From assembly GCA_024734555.1 (NCBI GenBank), contig JANPWX010019329.1:1-64000 (forward strand): a stretch of 64,000 nucleotides of DNA, written 5' to 3'. This stretch comes from Trochalopteron elliotii (Eukaryota; Chordata; Aves; Passeriformes; Leiothrichidae). Position numbers and translations under genes: made by a program. This document shows positions 53,106 through 64,000 of this stretch, in pieces. Positions within the stretch are counted from its first letter, which is position 1; each line of letters begins with the position of its first letter. Under the pieces are notes generated by a model, which saw nothing but the letters and a program-made list of their open reading frames with translations, did no database searches and was not told where the DNA came from.

Positions 53106-55228
53106 ATGACATTTCAAGGATTTACTACGCAAGACTCTTAGTAACTTGATATAACTGAACCTGCTTTAAGCTGGGCTTTGGGAAAGATTACTTTTTCAAG
53201 TCTCATGTGAACCTATGATCCTGTAGTTTACAACAGTATGTCTCATGTTTTACTGCCTCCCATCTTTGATAAAACTAAAGTGGAGCTTCAACTGTGGACT
53301 GTGCTCGATCTTTCTTGGTGGCTTTCTTTGAGAAAGCTATTCTTCATTCACAGAGATGCTTGTTTTCCTTACGTGTAATAGATGATTCTGGATTTCTCTT
53401 TTGAGACTGCAGTCTTTTTAGAAGCCTATTTGTCACAGTACGTCTTGGATATATGTTCCTTTACTGCTTATTTTTAATATAATAAATCCAATTTTAATCT
53501 ATCATCATTACAAGTACACAAACTTTTATGATTGCAGAAGTTCAGTCAGTTTTATCTCTACTAATTTTGATCTGAATATTCGCTTTTGATGCCAACATCT
53601 CTTTCAAAAAAATAAACTAAGAAATTTTTAAGAGGTATGTTTGGCTTACTCTTCTTCCCTGTGAAAAACCCCAATGCTATTGCACTTTCTAAATGTATTT
53701 GAATTATCAATGAAGTTACTTCTTATTTGCAAATCGAACAATCAAAATTCAAAACTCAAATCTTTCAAACTTTTGCTGGCCTTGAAAGTTTGAAGAACAT
53801 AGAAACCTTGGGTCAATCTAGAAAAAAAAAATAACCCAACATTCTTCTTTGATGCAAGAGACTCCTTTGGCTGAAGAAAGACTTGTACATCCCAATGCCC
53901 CTGCTTTTCACATCTCAGTGTAAAACAGGAGTTATGATTGCAATTAAGATTTTAAACAGTGATGAGTTTACATTCCACGACACTTTGCCTTTAGAGACGA
54001 TGACTAAAAGTTCTTGAAAGCCTTCTGACCTCAGAATACAAAACTTTTGATCTTGGAGAACAAAAGTATTGTGGATTCTTGTAAAAATTGTGATGTTTAT
54101 ACCACTCATAGGTAAAAGCAGAAACATAAAGAAAACTGGGTTTCTCCTGGATTTACAGATTCACTACTTTCCTGCAGGTATTGAATCCCCAAATACGTAT
54201 TTTCTATGCAAATGGCATGGGAAAAGCAATATAAGCGCTCCATAATAATCACTAATGAGGAACTTAATTGTTGGGCGTAATCTGTAGCAGTCTCTAGAGG
54301 CTGTTCTCTGATCAGCATATTTTATGTCTTTTAAAGGGGGACCATGGCTGCATCAGGCAGCTGGGAAAAGCAGAAGGTAATAGCAACACCTGTAAAAGGG
54401 TTAAACTGCATTTGGACGGTGTTTGTTTTGTTGTTCGTATGCTTGCTTTTCCCTGGCACTAGTACAGCTAGGATTGTGATCACACTGGAGTTTAAATTCA
54501 TAAACGACATGAAAATTAAGGCTTTCCGAAGAACACTTCTCAAAATGGAGTGGCCCTGCTCCCAATTCTCCACTCTGAGAGAAAAACAAATAACATTCGC
54601 CCATTCCCAAAACCATTCCAGTCTTATTCTGAAGCCCACAGAAAAGCAAACAAACCAACAAAAATATGCACATTTCTTTTCTGTCTAGTGTACTTTGAAG
54701 TTATTTTGAGATGTATGATATATGTAATTCATAATGGATCTGGTACACAGAAATTCTTATGGACAGTATTCAATAAAATGAAATATTACTCCATGGTACT
54801 GTTATGAGTAAAGCTGATGGTGCTAAAGTGGTGCTAAAACTCAGTACGTAAACCACATATTGATTAGAAATATTTATTCTGACTTTGACATAAATATATA
54901 TTTCCCCCATCAAGCTTCCTCTAATACTTGAATTCCGTAAACAATTCTGTCACCAAATTTTATTGTCATGAATTTTCATTAAAGGAGAGTTTTACAATAA
55001 GATATTTAATACTCTTGAAAAGTATTATAATTAGTTAGTTAAATTTTACAGTAAAAACTGATTATGGAAATCACACTTACTCTGCTCAGGAAACAGAACA
55101 TCATGAGATTCTCTATGTGATCAAATGCCATTAAATAACTCATGTCAGATTTCAATGATATATGAAACAATTTTGTAACTTTAACTTCAAATATTGTGCA
55201 AATATCTGAACATACCATTCTTCTCACC

Positions 55229-55260
55229 AAAAAAAAAAAGAAAAAAAAAAAAAAAAAGAA
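55229..55260 (+). repeat. A-rich tract
   Basis: About 32 bases, nearly all A, with two G interruptions. It explains the poly-Phe open frame on the opposite strand. Confidence 0.85.
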
Positions 55261-55888
55261 GGAAGAAGGCAATTTAAAAAATCACTTTAGATAATATTTT
55301 CCAGTCTATGGAAGCATACACTCAAAGGTACATATACTTTTTTTTCATATGTCTTAATTCCCTTTTGTACTTAATGAACACATCTCAAGTAATGTGTTTC
55401 TCGTATGTCCAAGGCATCCCATAGATGAATGATTGATTCTACCACATTACAAAGATACAGTATGAGAAATTTCAGAAAATCACTCAGACTGGCAAGGCTT
55501 GTCTCTTTGACCACTCCCTAAAACAGCCTGTTGTCCCTGTGCAGCAGCTTTGCTAAGAAGGTGATTCTAAATACTTTGATTCTAGAGAATCAAACCCCAA
55601 CATACTTCTCTGTTTAAAACTAACATCTTCACCAGGTAATATGGACACATAATAGCAGCTTTCCCGTGTTAGCTTTGCTCCTGGCTGTCACAGTTAGGAG
55701 GAAGTTTCTGAAAACTGACAGAAATAGTTTTGCCCCTCATTCTGTTTCTGATGTAACACTTCAGCCATTAAAAAAAACCAAAAAAACCCAAAAAACAGGG
55801 GCCTTGTAATAATTCTCTGTAAAGGCAGAAAATCAGTATACTGAACACCAACTGTACTTACAAAGGAAATGCCACTCGCAGCCATCCA

Positions 55889-55948
55889 CTTTGAAACCTG
55901 AGTACTGACTTTGAAACCTGAGCATGCACTTTAAAACCTCAATCAATT
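55889..55948 (+). repeat. 20-bp minisatellite, three copies
   Basis: The units are CTTTGAAACCTGAGTACTGA (55889-55908), CTTTGAAACCTGAGCATGCA (55909-55928) and a diverged third, CTTTAAAACCTCAATCAATT (55929-55948). The first 14 bases are identical in units 1 and 2. Confidence 0.85.
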
Positions 55949-56202
55949 CAACATATATCTACCTTTAAGAATATGTGAGAAGAAAAATACTTTTCAGCAC
56001 CACAATTATGTTGTGCAACATCAAAATGGAATAGTCACACAGATGGGATGTGATGAGGACGAAATAAGGAAAAAATATTAATCTAATTATAATGAAAAAA
56101 ATCCTACCAAATAAGCAACCTCTAAAAGTAAAATAATTTCTGAACTGAAATTCTTCCTAATACTCCCTGGATACCTGTTCATGGCTGGACTCATCAACAT
56201 GT

Positions 56203-56994
56203 AGAATCATAGAATCAATACAATGGCTTGGTTTGAAAGGCACATTAAAGACAGCCAGGTTTTAACTCCTCTACCGTGGACAGGGATGCTTTTCACTACA
56301 CCAGGGTGCTCAGAGCCCCATCCAGCTTGGTCTTGAACACTTCCAGGAATAGGACATCCAAAGCTTCCATGGACATCCTGTGCCAGTGCCTCCTGATACC
56401 TAGTGTAAACTTACTCTCATTCTGTTTAAAAATGTCCTCCCTTCTGATATCATTATCTGCCCTTGTAAAAAGTTGCTCTCCATCTTTTTTATAAGTCCTT
56501 TTTATGTACTGAAAGGCTGCAATGAAGTCTCTCTAGAGCCTTCTCTTTTCCAGGTTGACAACCTGAGCTCTTTCACATTGTCTTCATCAGTGAGGTGCTC
56601 CAGACCTGTGATCACCTTCATGGCTCTTCTCTGGACCCACTCTAGCAGGTCTACGTCTTTCTTGTCCTGAGAACTCCAGACCTGGACACAGCACTCCAAG
56701 TGGGGCCTCCCAAGGGCAGAGTAGAGGGGGACAATCACCTTCCTTGACCTGCAGGGGTCCAACTCTTTTCATGTGTCCCAGGATGCAGTTGGCTTTCTGG
56801 GCTGCAAGTGCACATTGACTGTTCATGTCCAAATTTTCACCCACCAGAACCTCCATGTCCTTCTCCTCAGGGGTGCTCTCACTGAGTTCTAGTCCGCTTT
56901 CATGCCTGGGATTGCCCTGACCCAGGTGCAGACCTTGCACTTGGACTTCTTGAACTACATTAGGTTCATATGGTCCCACTTCTCAAGCCCATAA
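56203..56994 (-). mobile_element. CR1 LINE with 3' end and end of reverse-transcriptase ORF
   Basis: The plus strand starts TAGAATCATAGAATCAATAC, the reverse complement of a CR1 3' octamer tail, so the 3' end is intact and the element lies on the minus strand. Minus-strand translation shows the CR1 ORF2 carboxy region in two frames: [34 protein letters not shown] and [16 protein letters not shown], then, after a frameshift, [39 protein letters not shown] and [13 protein letters not shown]. The element is 5'-truncated at about 56994, with broken frame and internal stops. It is the best-preserved CR1 copy here, but it is inactive. Confidence 0.9.
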
Positions 56995-59900
56995 ATGGCA
57001 CAATGAACAGGATCTAGACTATACTAGATATGCAAAAGATCTAATTTAAAAAGCTACAGTTGATCAGATGTCAGTCATCTTAAGAGAAACCAGTTATCAT
57101 GTCCTTATCTTGTTTTATTTAAAATCTGAGTTTCCTGAGGACACAAAACTTTCATAATCCTTTTAATTCAATAGTCTCCAGTAATTTTTATCCCTTGTCC
57201 AATATCAGACAAATCTAACAGAAAGACAGTGAACTAAAACACATTATGATTCTAGAGGCCTCTTAGCAATTACTAGATGAAAAAAGGAGAAAGACCTGCT
57301 AAAAAACAATCAGAGAAAATTTTGCTTTCCTCATCAGATTTGGCAGGAGCCAAGTGGTAAAAGAGAAGGCAGATAGCCCTGGACTAGTCACCAGGTAGGA
57401 CAGGACGGGTTGCAGTACATGGCAGTGGGGAGTGAGAGGGTGCCAACAGTTCATTACAGGAAATCATGACAGTCCTCATGACAGGAAATCATGAGTGCTG
57501 GGTGTACTACATGGAACTGGGGATTCAGAAAGGGCCACACTGGAGTATGAATTTCAAAAGAAAATGAGTAGAAGATACTTTTACACTTAGTTAGCGAATG
57601 AGTTATATTAACAAGGCCAGATAATGGATACCTTACTAGCATTGAAGAGGGTTAATGTCTGCTTCTGGGATGTGAGTTTACTTTTTCAGAACTAACAGGA
57701 GTATCTTCATATCCCATTCCTTTTTAAACATGGCTGTGCAGTTTTCATACAATGTCATTGTAAAAAGAGAGGCCAAACTAATTATACATATACATAATTT
57801 CACATTATGTTTACTATTGCCCTGAAACTATCAAGCCTCAAAAATCGAGCTTTAGAAAAAGTGTTTTAAGTTAGGAGTTGTATTTAAATTCTGATTTATT
57901 CTAAGGAACTGAGCTAGATGTATCAAAAACCAAAGCTACAAATCAGAGTCTAGACACAGCAACTACATATTTCTTCTACACGCTGGCCACAATGTAATCA
58001 TTAGCCCTTGATGTACAAAGAATATCAATAGAAGCCTCTGCCTAGTGTGATGGTCTTGATGCTATCAGAATCTCTTCATACTACACAAAGCAAAACACAG
58101 AGAATTTATTCATCTTAAGCAACACCAGAGAGAATTATTGAAAGAAAAGTACACAGAATATTCTGATGTAGCTCAAGGCTGATAACAGTGCTATTAGAAG
58201 ACAGAATATCTTCTATCAAATTATGAAATAAATTTATGACTATGAAATTAGGGCCCTCAGTCATCAACCACATGGATCCATCAGTGGTAAAACTAACAAG
58301 AACTGAGAGATGCAAAAATCTTCCCATGCAGAGCACTGTCTGTCAGCTTACATTAAATAGACAGTTCATTTATTACTTGTTTCTCAGAAGAAAGGAAATT
58401 TATGATGATGAGAAAAAAGAAATCAGTATTATACAAGACACACAGGAAGTAATTGATAAGCAAAAAATATGTGAGGTTCCAGGCTATTCTTCTGCTGAAT
58501 TCACAACCCCTTTCCTACTTTTGAGATGTACTACTGTTTTGCAATCAAAATTTTTCAGCTATGTTTCCTATACCAGAAATTAGACTGATAAAATTATGCA
58601 GTTCCATTTCATATTATTCCTCCTAGATTTTTTTATATTTTGGAAAACTGTCGCTCTTTTGTTAGGACTTCTTTTGAAAGAAAGTCAGCTCTATTTAGAA
58701 CAAATACAGAGAAAAACACAATAAACCCTTTCAAGCAGATATATTTACAACCATTATTTCTAAGTTTTAAGTAGAGGTTTAAAGTGTTTATTTAAGGGGA
58801 AAAATCCTGCATATCTTCCTGCACTTCGTATGTCTAATGAACACTGATCTACAAAAGCCAGAAAGGTACTATCTTTTAAATATATTCAACAAAATATAAT
58901 TTTAAATAAAACAAATAATAACAGCATCAATCAGATGTACTCCCCAGCATGTTCTCAAGTAAGGTACTCATACAGTTAGAATCAGATTCAAAACTCACAA
59001 GTATGGTAACGGAGAAAAAGAAACTAACCAAAAGAAAGTCTGTGGTTTAGCTGAGGCTCAGCCTGTCCCAAGGGTTATAGACTCGATATAGGCAGTTTTG
59101 GTTAGCACTTCCCTTGAATTCAATTCTGAATGTGACAAGCCCCAGTAAGTCTCATTTAGCATTCCGTCTAATAAGGAAATTGAAGAGAAATTTGACTGAA
59201 AATCATGGCAGACAAAGGAAACAGAGGAAAAATGAACAAAAGTTATTTCTTTTAGTGTAAGACTTGTGTATATAGTTCTCATGATGGTAAAACAATCTTT
59301 TTTAGACCAACTGTATTTTCATTCTATATTACTAACATGTAGGTCTTGCTCTTTTGCAAGGGGTTTAAAATATAGTCCTTGAAAAGGAGTAAAGAAATAA
59401 TATCACTCAACTGTGTATAGGAATCTTCTGTAAGGAAAGAAAGCAAATGTTTGTATTCCAGAAGACTTGTTCTAAGAATAACATTTCATGTTAAAAAGAA
59501 TAAACATTAAAATACAATTTTATTTTGCCTTAATAATTTTTCATTAAATGTGAAATGTTTTGTCATTTTCAATGATATTAGAATCCCTTAAAATGTATAA
59601 ATTATAACACAAACATTTTATATTTCTTTGATTTCTGAAAAAATATGAACACAGATAAATGCATATGCCAATGTACATTTCTGCCTGCCAATCAGTTTGC
59701 TATCTAAACCCTTCCATTCAAAATAAAAGAGGCCAGTTCTTGAAATCTGATAGGTAGGGATCCACTCCTGCATCCATTGAATTTGCAGGAAACTTAGGAC
59801 ATTCTTTCTTTTTAATTTAGCTCTTATTCAGAGATAAGCCTTACCTTTTGCCTTTCCAATATTTATGAAGTATTAAATAGAATGATGGATGCAATGAAAA

Positions 59901-61028
59901 ATTTGTGGAACATAAACCCAAAAATGTTTAATTAAGGGTGTGTTTCAAAAGCTTTATGTTTTCAAGTCTTTGTGAGGCACAGAGAAGATACTCATTTCTA
60001 CAACACTCTTAATAAGCCTGTTTACTGTTTGGCTAGATTTTATATAATGTGTATTGCCGGGGAGCTTTGTTTTTCCTTGGAGCCTTGTGATCTCTACTAT
60101 TGTTTATAAATCTTTTAATCCAAACAGCTTAATGTATTTCCTGGTGGATGTACCTATAGGTACCAGCCCATTATGTTCTACAACAGCTCACACAATATTT
60201 GAGACCAGACTACAATATTCTTGTTGGCCTTGAGCCAATATGCAGAGAAAATGCATTCGTGTTCCATAAGATTTTTAAATAAATTGTTGACTGAATTCAG
60301 AATTCCTGCAAGATCCCAGCTACTTTTTCAGATCAATGTGTACCCAGTGACCTGGATAGAAATTAACTTCACATTAGTGGTCACATTAAGATATTCTCTT
60401 CTGTTATTTACTTTTGATATACTCATGTGATAATATTGTTTGAAATCAACACCAACAATTTATTTAACTATGATAGAGTCAGACTCCACCATTGTTCAAT
60501 AATAGGGAGAAATATCCTAGATTCTGACCATCTGAAATTTAATAATTTATTTTAAAAGTTTAGTTGGTATAGAGAAAGCAGAAGAAAAAAAAAATTATGG
60601 ATGCATATGGAAGAAGCCAAAGGCATGTTGGATTAAATATTTTAACAAATAGCCTTTTGTTTTTATCTACCATAGGAACATCATAATTCCCTTGTGGGAT
60701 CAAAATCACACAGTTATTGAAATATTGAAATTTAAGAAGGACTGGAGAATAACCTACATATGAGAACAGTGTACTTTTGTAGCCCATCTCAATATTATTC
60801 AACGGTTAGACTGAAAGAAATTTTTACTGGTTTCAGTATTTTACTTACGCCATCTCTGTGCTTTATCTGGAAACAATGGAAAATTAAAAAATAGTGGTGA
60901 ATCCAAATGCTTTCCAAGCTGCCTTTCCCCCATGAATCTGACTACTAAATGGATTTCACTAATGGCTTCTTACTTCACTGAAAATCAACGTGATTTTCAA
61001 ATCAGTTATATGTTGAAATTGTACATAC

Positions 61029-61196
61029 TCTGAGGAAACCTGGGTGGATTGTCGTTGACATCTGTGAGTGTGATATTTACAGTTGTTGACCCTGACAGCC
61101 CTCCGACCTGCCCAGCCATATCTTTGGCTTGAATGACAACGGAATAATGCTCTCTGGCTTCCCTGTCCATGTTGTGCAAGGCAGTCCTGATGACTC
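61029..61196 (-). CDS. CDH18: CDH18 exon, end of EC2 and EC2-EC3 linker (168 bp)
   Basis: The exon encodes 55 whole codons, from [20 protein letters not shown] to the calcium-binding linker [13 protein letters not shown]. The LDRE-type motif is present as MDRE. DVNDNPP supplies Ca2+ ligands between EC2 and EC3. An N-glycosylation sequon NIT lies in VNITLTDV. The acceptor is a pyrimidine-rich tract ending cccucacag in transcript sense (AG complement at 61197-61198). The donor is A|GTATGT (GT complement at 61027-61028). It enters in phase 1: two bases complete a Gly codon begun in an upstream exon that is not in this window. It leaves one base, A, which joins AG of the next exon to give Lys. 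No frame break is seen. This is the most 5' exon in the window; I looked for the preceding EC2 exon up to 64000 and did not find it. Confidence 0.97.
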
Positions 61197-64000
61197 CTGT
61201 GAGGGAAAGAAAACAAACAAACAGAAGATCAGGATTAGCTTGTTCAAGCAAGAGCAAAGACTGGGAAGAACTTTTCTTTAAAGGAAAGGTGGAGCTAAGT
61301 TGTTTTCAGTGGTTTCTGTCATATATATACATATATAAAATACAATTCCAGATGCCGCTAGACAATAAACCTGCTGGATAATACGAATGAATTAAAACAA
61401 TATTCATTAAATCAATTATTATATTTTTAAATAATTAATCAAACTTATAATATTCCTGACCCAAAGCTGCATTGCCAAAATAACAGTGTTTTCTCATGTA
61501 ACTCTTTAAATCGCTACTTAATAGAAAAACTAATTAATTGGAACTCTTATCCCAAGGAATAAGACACAAGGTGTTTTCTAATATTAGTTTCTTAATTAAT
61601 ATATCACGTATCTCTCAAAACGACCCAAAAGTCAGATTTTCCTATTTGAAAAATCTCAAAAAAAAGTATTTTTGGTTTTGATACATGTCGATCATATAGA
61701 TTTTTTGTTTATGTTTGACTTAATTAATAATTGTAAAGTAAAAGATAAGATTTTTACTGTTATTACTGTTCTAGAGAGAGAAGACAAAACTTGAATGATC
61801 CTAAAGTTCTATTATTTTTTATCTATCATCATCAGAATTTTTTTCACATTTAGTTACCTATACATGTAGAAGCAAAGATTAAAATAAAAGTAAGGACAGC
61901 CAACTCCGTGGGCACAACTTCAATTAGGAGACATTTTTCACCTATGATGATACCCATAAATTAAATCCTGCTAATTTCTTTGATCACAGAGTGATAGAAA
62001 AATCATTAAATTCAGTAAAGAGAAATGTCAAGCGCAGTGGTAGGGAACAAGTACATGCTGTGGACCAACTAGCTGGGAAGGAGCTTTTCAGACAAGAATC
62101 TGGTGTGGTCCTCAAGTTGAACATGAGCTAGCAATGTGTCCTTGCAGCAAACAAGACCAACATCATCCCAAGCTGCATCATGAAATGCATTGCCAGAAGG
62201 TTGAGGGAGGGGATCCTTCCCCTCTCTTCATCTGATGAGGACTGTTGGGTTCAGTTCTGAGCACATCAGTACATAAAAGACATTAATAGACTGGAGTGAG
62301 TGTCAACGAAATAAATAAAGATATATGTAAAATGCCCAATTTATTAACATTACATTTTTAAAGAACTAAAATTTTAGCTTAACTTCTGCTGGACTCTGAA
62401 AGCGAGCTCTTGCTATAACCAGTAAGTAAATATACCATAGCATCAGCAGATGTTGCTTCTGGGTAAATTTTAATCATATAATAATTACTAAAGCAAAGAT
62501 CTTAAGAAGTAGAGCCTTACTCTTCAGGAGAATTTTATGTAAGGCACAATTCTCAGGCTATTTTGATTCCCACAGTTTCAGATGATGTAAAAAGTATCTT
62601 CCAGAGCATTATTTTTCTTGTATTTTAAAATTAGTTTCTTTGCATTTCTTCAATAAAATCATTTAGCCATTACTACATATGAAATGGAATATGAAGCTTA
62701 CACCATTGTTTCCATTTTGTTCAAACAAAAATAAGGAGATCTATGCACAAGGAATATTTTTTTTAAAGTATACATGAAATTTTAGAATTATTTTAACACA
62801 GTTTTGCACTGTAAGTTACTTTCCATCAGAAGTGTAGATTTGGACAAACTGGCTAAAAATAGTGTACCAGTCTGGTTTAGTCTATCAGGTTTTTTTCCTT
62901 AAAATGGTATTGTTTGAAACAGATCTTTTTTTCAGAAATTTAAACATGATATTTTGAAGATAACCACAACTTGTACACACTATAAACTTAGAAAAGAAAA
63001 TTTACAGAATGATTTAGATAAAAGGAACTCCTATAATTTAAATACGCATTTTCGTCAAAATAAATATGGGTCACAAAATCTGGTACTACTGTTCTGCAAA
63101 TTCATTTTACTGTGAAATAGGAATATGGGAATGTATTAGAACTGAGAATGTCCTGCTTTACTTTACAAATGAACTGTTTTAGTTGTTTAACATTGAAACC
63201 AAATGTATCATGCTTATATATACGCACGTAAGAAGTATGGGGTATTTTAAAAGAACCTTCCATTTCTACTTGTACCAGACCAAATGTAACACAGAACATG
63301 TCTTCTACACTATCCTCCCTAGTATTAGCCACTTACATTTTTAAATTAATTTAAACAAACAGAAATTCCCCTGATTTATGCTTACTTTCCTCTTTTTTTG
63401 CTTCAAGAGGTATGATACTGAATCAAGGCTTGTAGATAATAAGGATTTGCGAATAAATAATCATGACTAATCATTTCATCTCTCTCACTTGCAGCAGATT
63501 CCTCTTCTCAGAAAACTGAGACAATGAAATTGGGCAGGTTCTTAGTTTCAAAACCTTGTAGGCCAAGTTTAGAATAAGAAAACTAGTTTTAAAGTTTTAA
63601 TGGGCTAAAGGCAAAAGGTGAGAGAAGATTTAGTTCCCTCGTTTTCCTGGGTTTCATATACATTTATACATCCAGAAATCATATCATCAGAGGTATGCAA
63701 TTACTGTGAGGACTCTAATGCTCTTTGTCACCAGCAGCTCCATCAACTGTCCTGGCAGTGAAACACGAAAATAATGCATAATCTCAAGCTTCACTATTGA
63801 TCCGAAATGTGTAAGGAGAGCTTAGTTGCCTTTTTCACTAAGATAATATTAAATGCTCCAGCAGTTTCTTTTGAAGAAGGAATTGCCCCCTTCTGTATGC
63901 TTGGCAGGGGTTCCTATACATCCCACAAGAAGACAGGAAGTTAATCTTAAGAAAGATATTTCCCTGACTAAAACAGTTACCAAAAAAACCTGGAAAAGAA
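61197..64000 (-). other. CDH18: CDH18 intron in EC2, partial
   Basis: The transcript-3' end of a phase-1 intron whose donor lies beyond the window. It contains a CR1 fragment at about 62060-62315. The preceding EC2 exon was not found, so this intron exceeds 2.8 kb. Confidence 0.85.
62060..62315 (+). mobile_element. CR1 LINE internal fragment
   Basis: The sense-strand blocks TGGACCAACTAGCTGGGAAG, GAGCTTTTCAGACAAGAATC, AAGTTGAACATGAGCTAGCA, ATGTGTCCTTGCAGCAAACA and GGGAGGGGATCCTTCCCCTC match the order of the CR1 reverse-transcriptase 3' region. A weaker match follows (GACATTAATAGACTGGAGTG). It is truncated and out of frame. Confidence 0.8.

Larger units (their letters stand above)
49278..61028 (-). 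other. CDH18: CDH18 intron at the EC2-EC3 boundary (11,751 bp)
   Basis: The intron is phase 1, with donor GTATGT and acceptor CCCTCAG. It contains CR1 fragments at about 51935-52060, 52915-53105 and 56203-56994, an A-rich tract at 55229-55260 and a 20-bp minisatellite at 55889-55948. No exon, RNA gene or LTR recognised. Confidence 0.85.
1047..61196 (-). other. CDH18: CDH18 (cadherin-18) gene, 3' portion, seven visible exons
   Basis: This is a type II classical cadherin, a single-pass membrane protein for calcium-dependent cell-cell adhesion; CDH18 is known mainly from the nervous system. Seven minus-strand exons of 168, 188, 254, 137, 122, 252 and 491 (coding) bp read in order from the end of EC2 to the stop codon. 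Exon sizes and phases follow the usual type II cadherin pattern. CDH18 is preferred over CDH7, 8, 10, 11, 12 or 20 because of the tail ending [12 protein letters not shown], the CACERDGRVRTC motif before the membrane helix, and the EC3 start HYQLYVPESAQVGSAVGKIK, as I recall these proteins. The 5' exons (signal peptide, propeptide, EC1, most of EC2) are outside the window. One 118-bp exon is not visible and probably lies in the N gap. Identification rests on remembered homologues, not on a search. Confidence 0.95.

Noticed and set aside
56502..56979. Two minus-strand ORFs resembling reverse transcriptase
   Set aside because: Real similarity, but to CR1 ORF2. They are frameshifted parts of one dead LINE copy, not host genes.
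61197..64000. Search for the next upstream CDH18 exon (EC2)
   Set aside because: No segment encodes the expected EC2 motifs (ATDADDPTYG type). The exon must lie beyond the window.

Overview
This is vertebrate nuclear DNA: AT-rich, intron-dominated, with GT-AG introns. The interspersed repeats are CR1-type LINE fragments and avian-type endogenous retroviral LTRs, so the source is most likely a bird; I cannot name the species. The only protein-coding gene I can support is a type II classical cadherin on the minus strand. Its encoded peptides match cadherin-18 (CDH18, formerly cadherin-14) as I recall that family. The window holds the 3' part of the gene, from the end of extracellular cadherin repeat 2 (EC2) to the stop codon. 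The 5' exons lie beyond position 64000.

Minus-strand exons in transcript order are 61029-61196 (168 bp, EC2 end), 49090-49277 (188 bp, EC3), 46291-46544 (254 bp, EC3/EC4), 33122-33258 (137 bp, EC4), 19655-19776 (122 bp, EC4/EC5), 3053-3304 (252 bp, EC5 end and start of the membrane helix) and 1047-1537 (491 bp of coding sequence, end of the helix and cytoplasmic tail). Every boundary has consensus splice dinucleotides and the codon phases join. The exception is the step from the 122-bp to the 252-bp exon, where one phase-0-to-phase-1 exon is missing. That exon, 118 bp in the family, most likely lies in the run of N at 13144-13408.

Everything else is intron or 3' flank. I recognise two solo LTRs bounded by perfect 6-bp target-site duplications (23455-24047 minus; 31616-32100 plus), an older LTR (about 14233-14817 plus) and a possible degraded LTR (about 2650-2996 plus). 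There are seven CR1 fragments (about 22165-22255, 25235-25507, 25508-25568, 28210-29340, 51935-52060, 52915-53105, 56203-56994), plus one at 62060-62315. Simple-sequence tracts, a short minisatellite and three strong inverted repeats complete the list.

The encoded product is a single-pass calcium-dependent adhesion protein. The EC exons supply the adhesive ectodomain with calcium-binding linkers, the 252-bp and last exons together build the membrane helix, and the last exon carries the p120- and beta-catenin-binding tail. I saw no RNA gene, CRISPR array, second protein-coding gene or clearly new system.
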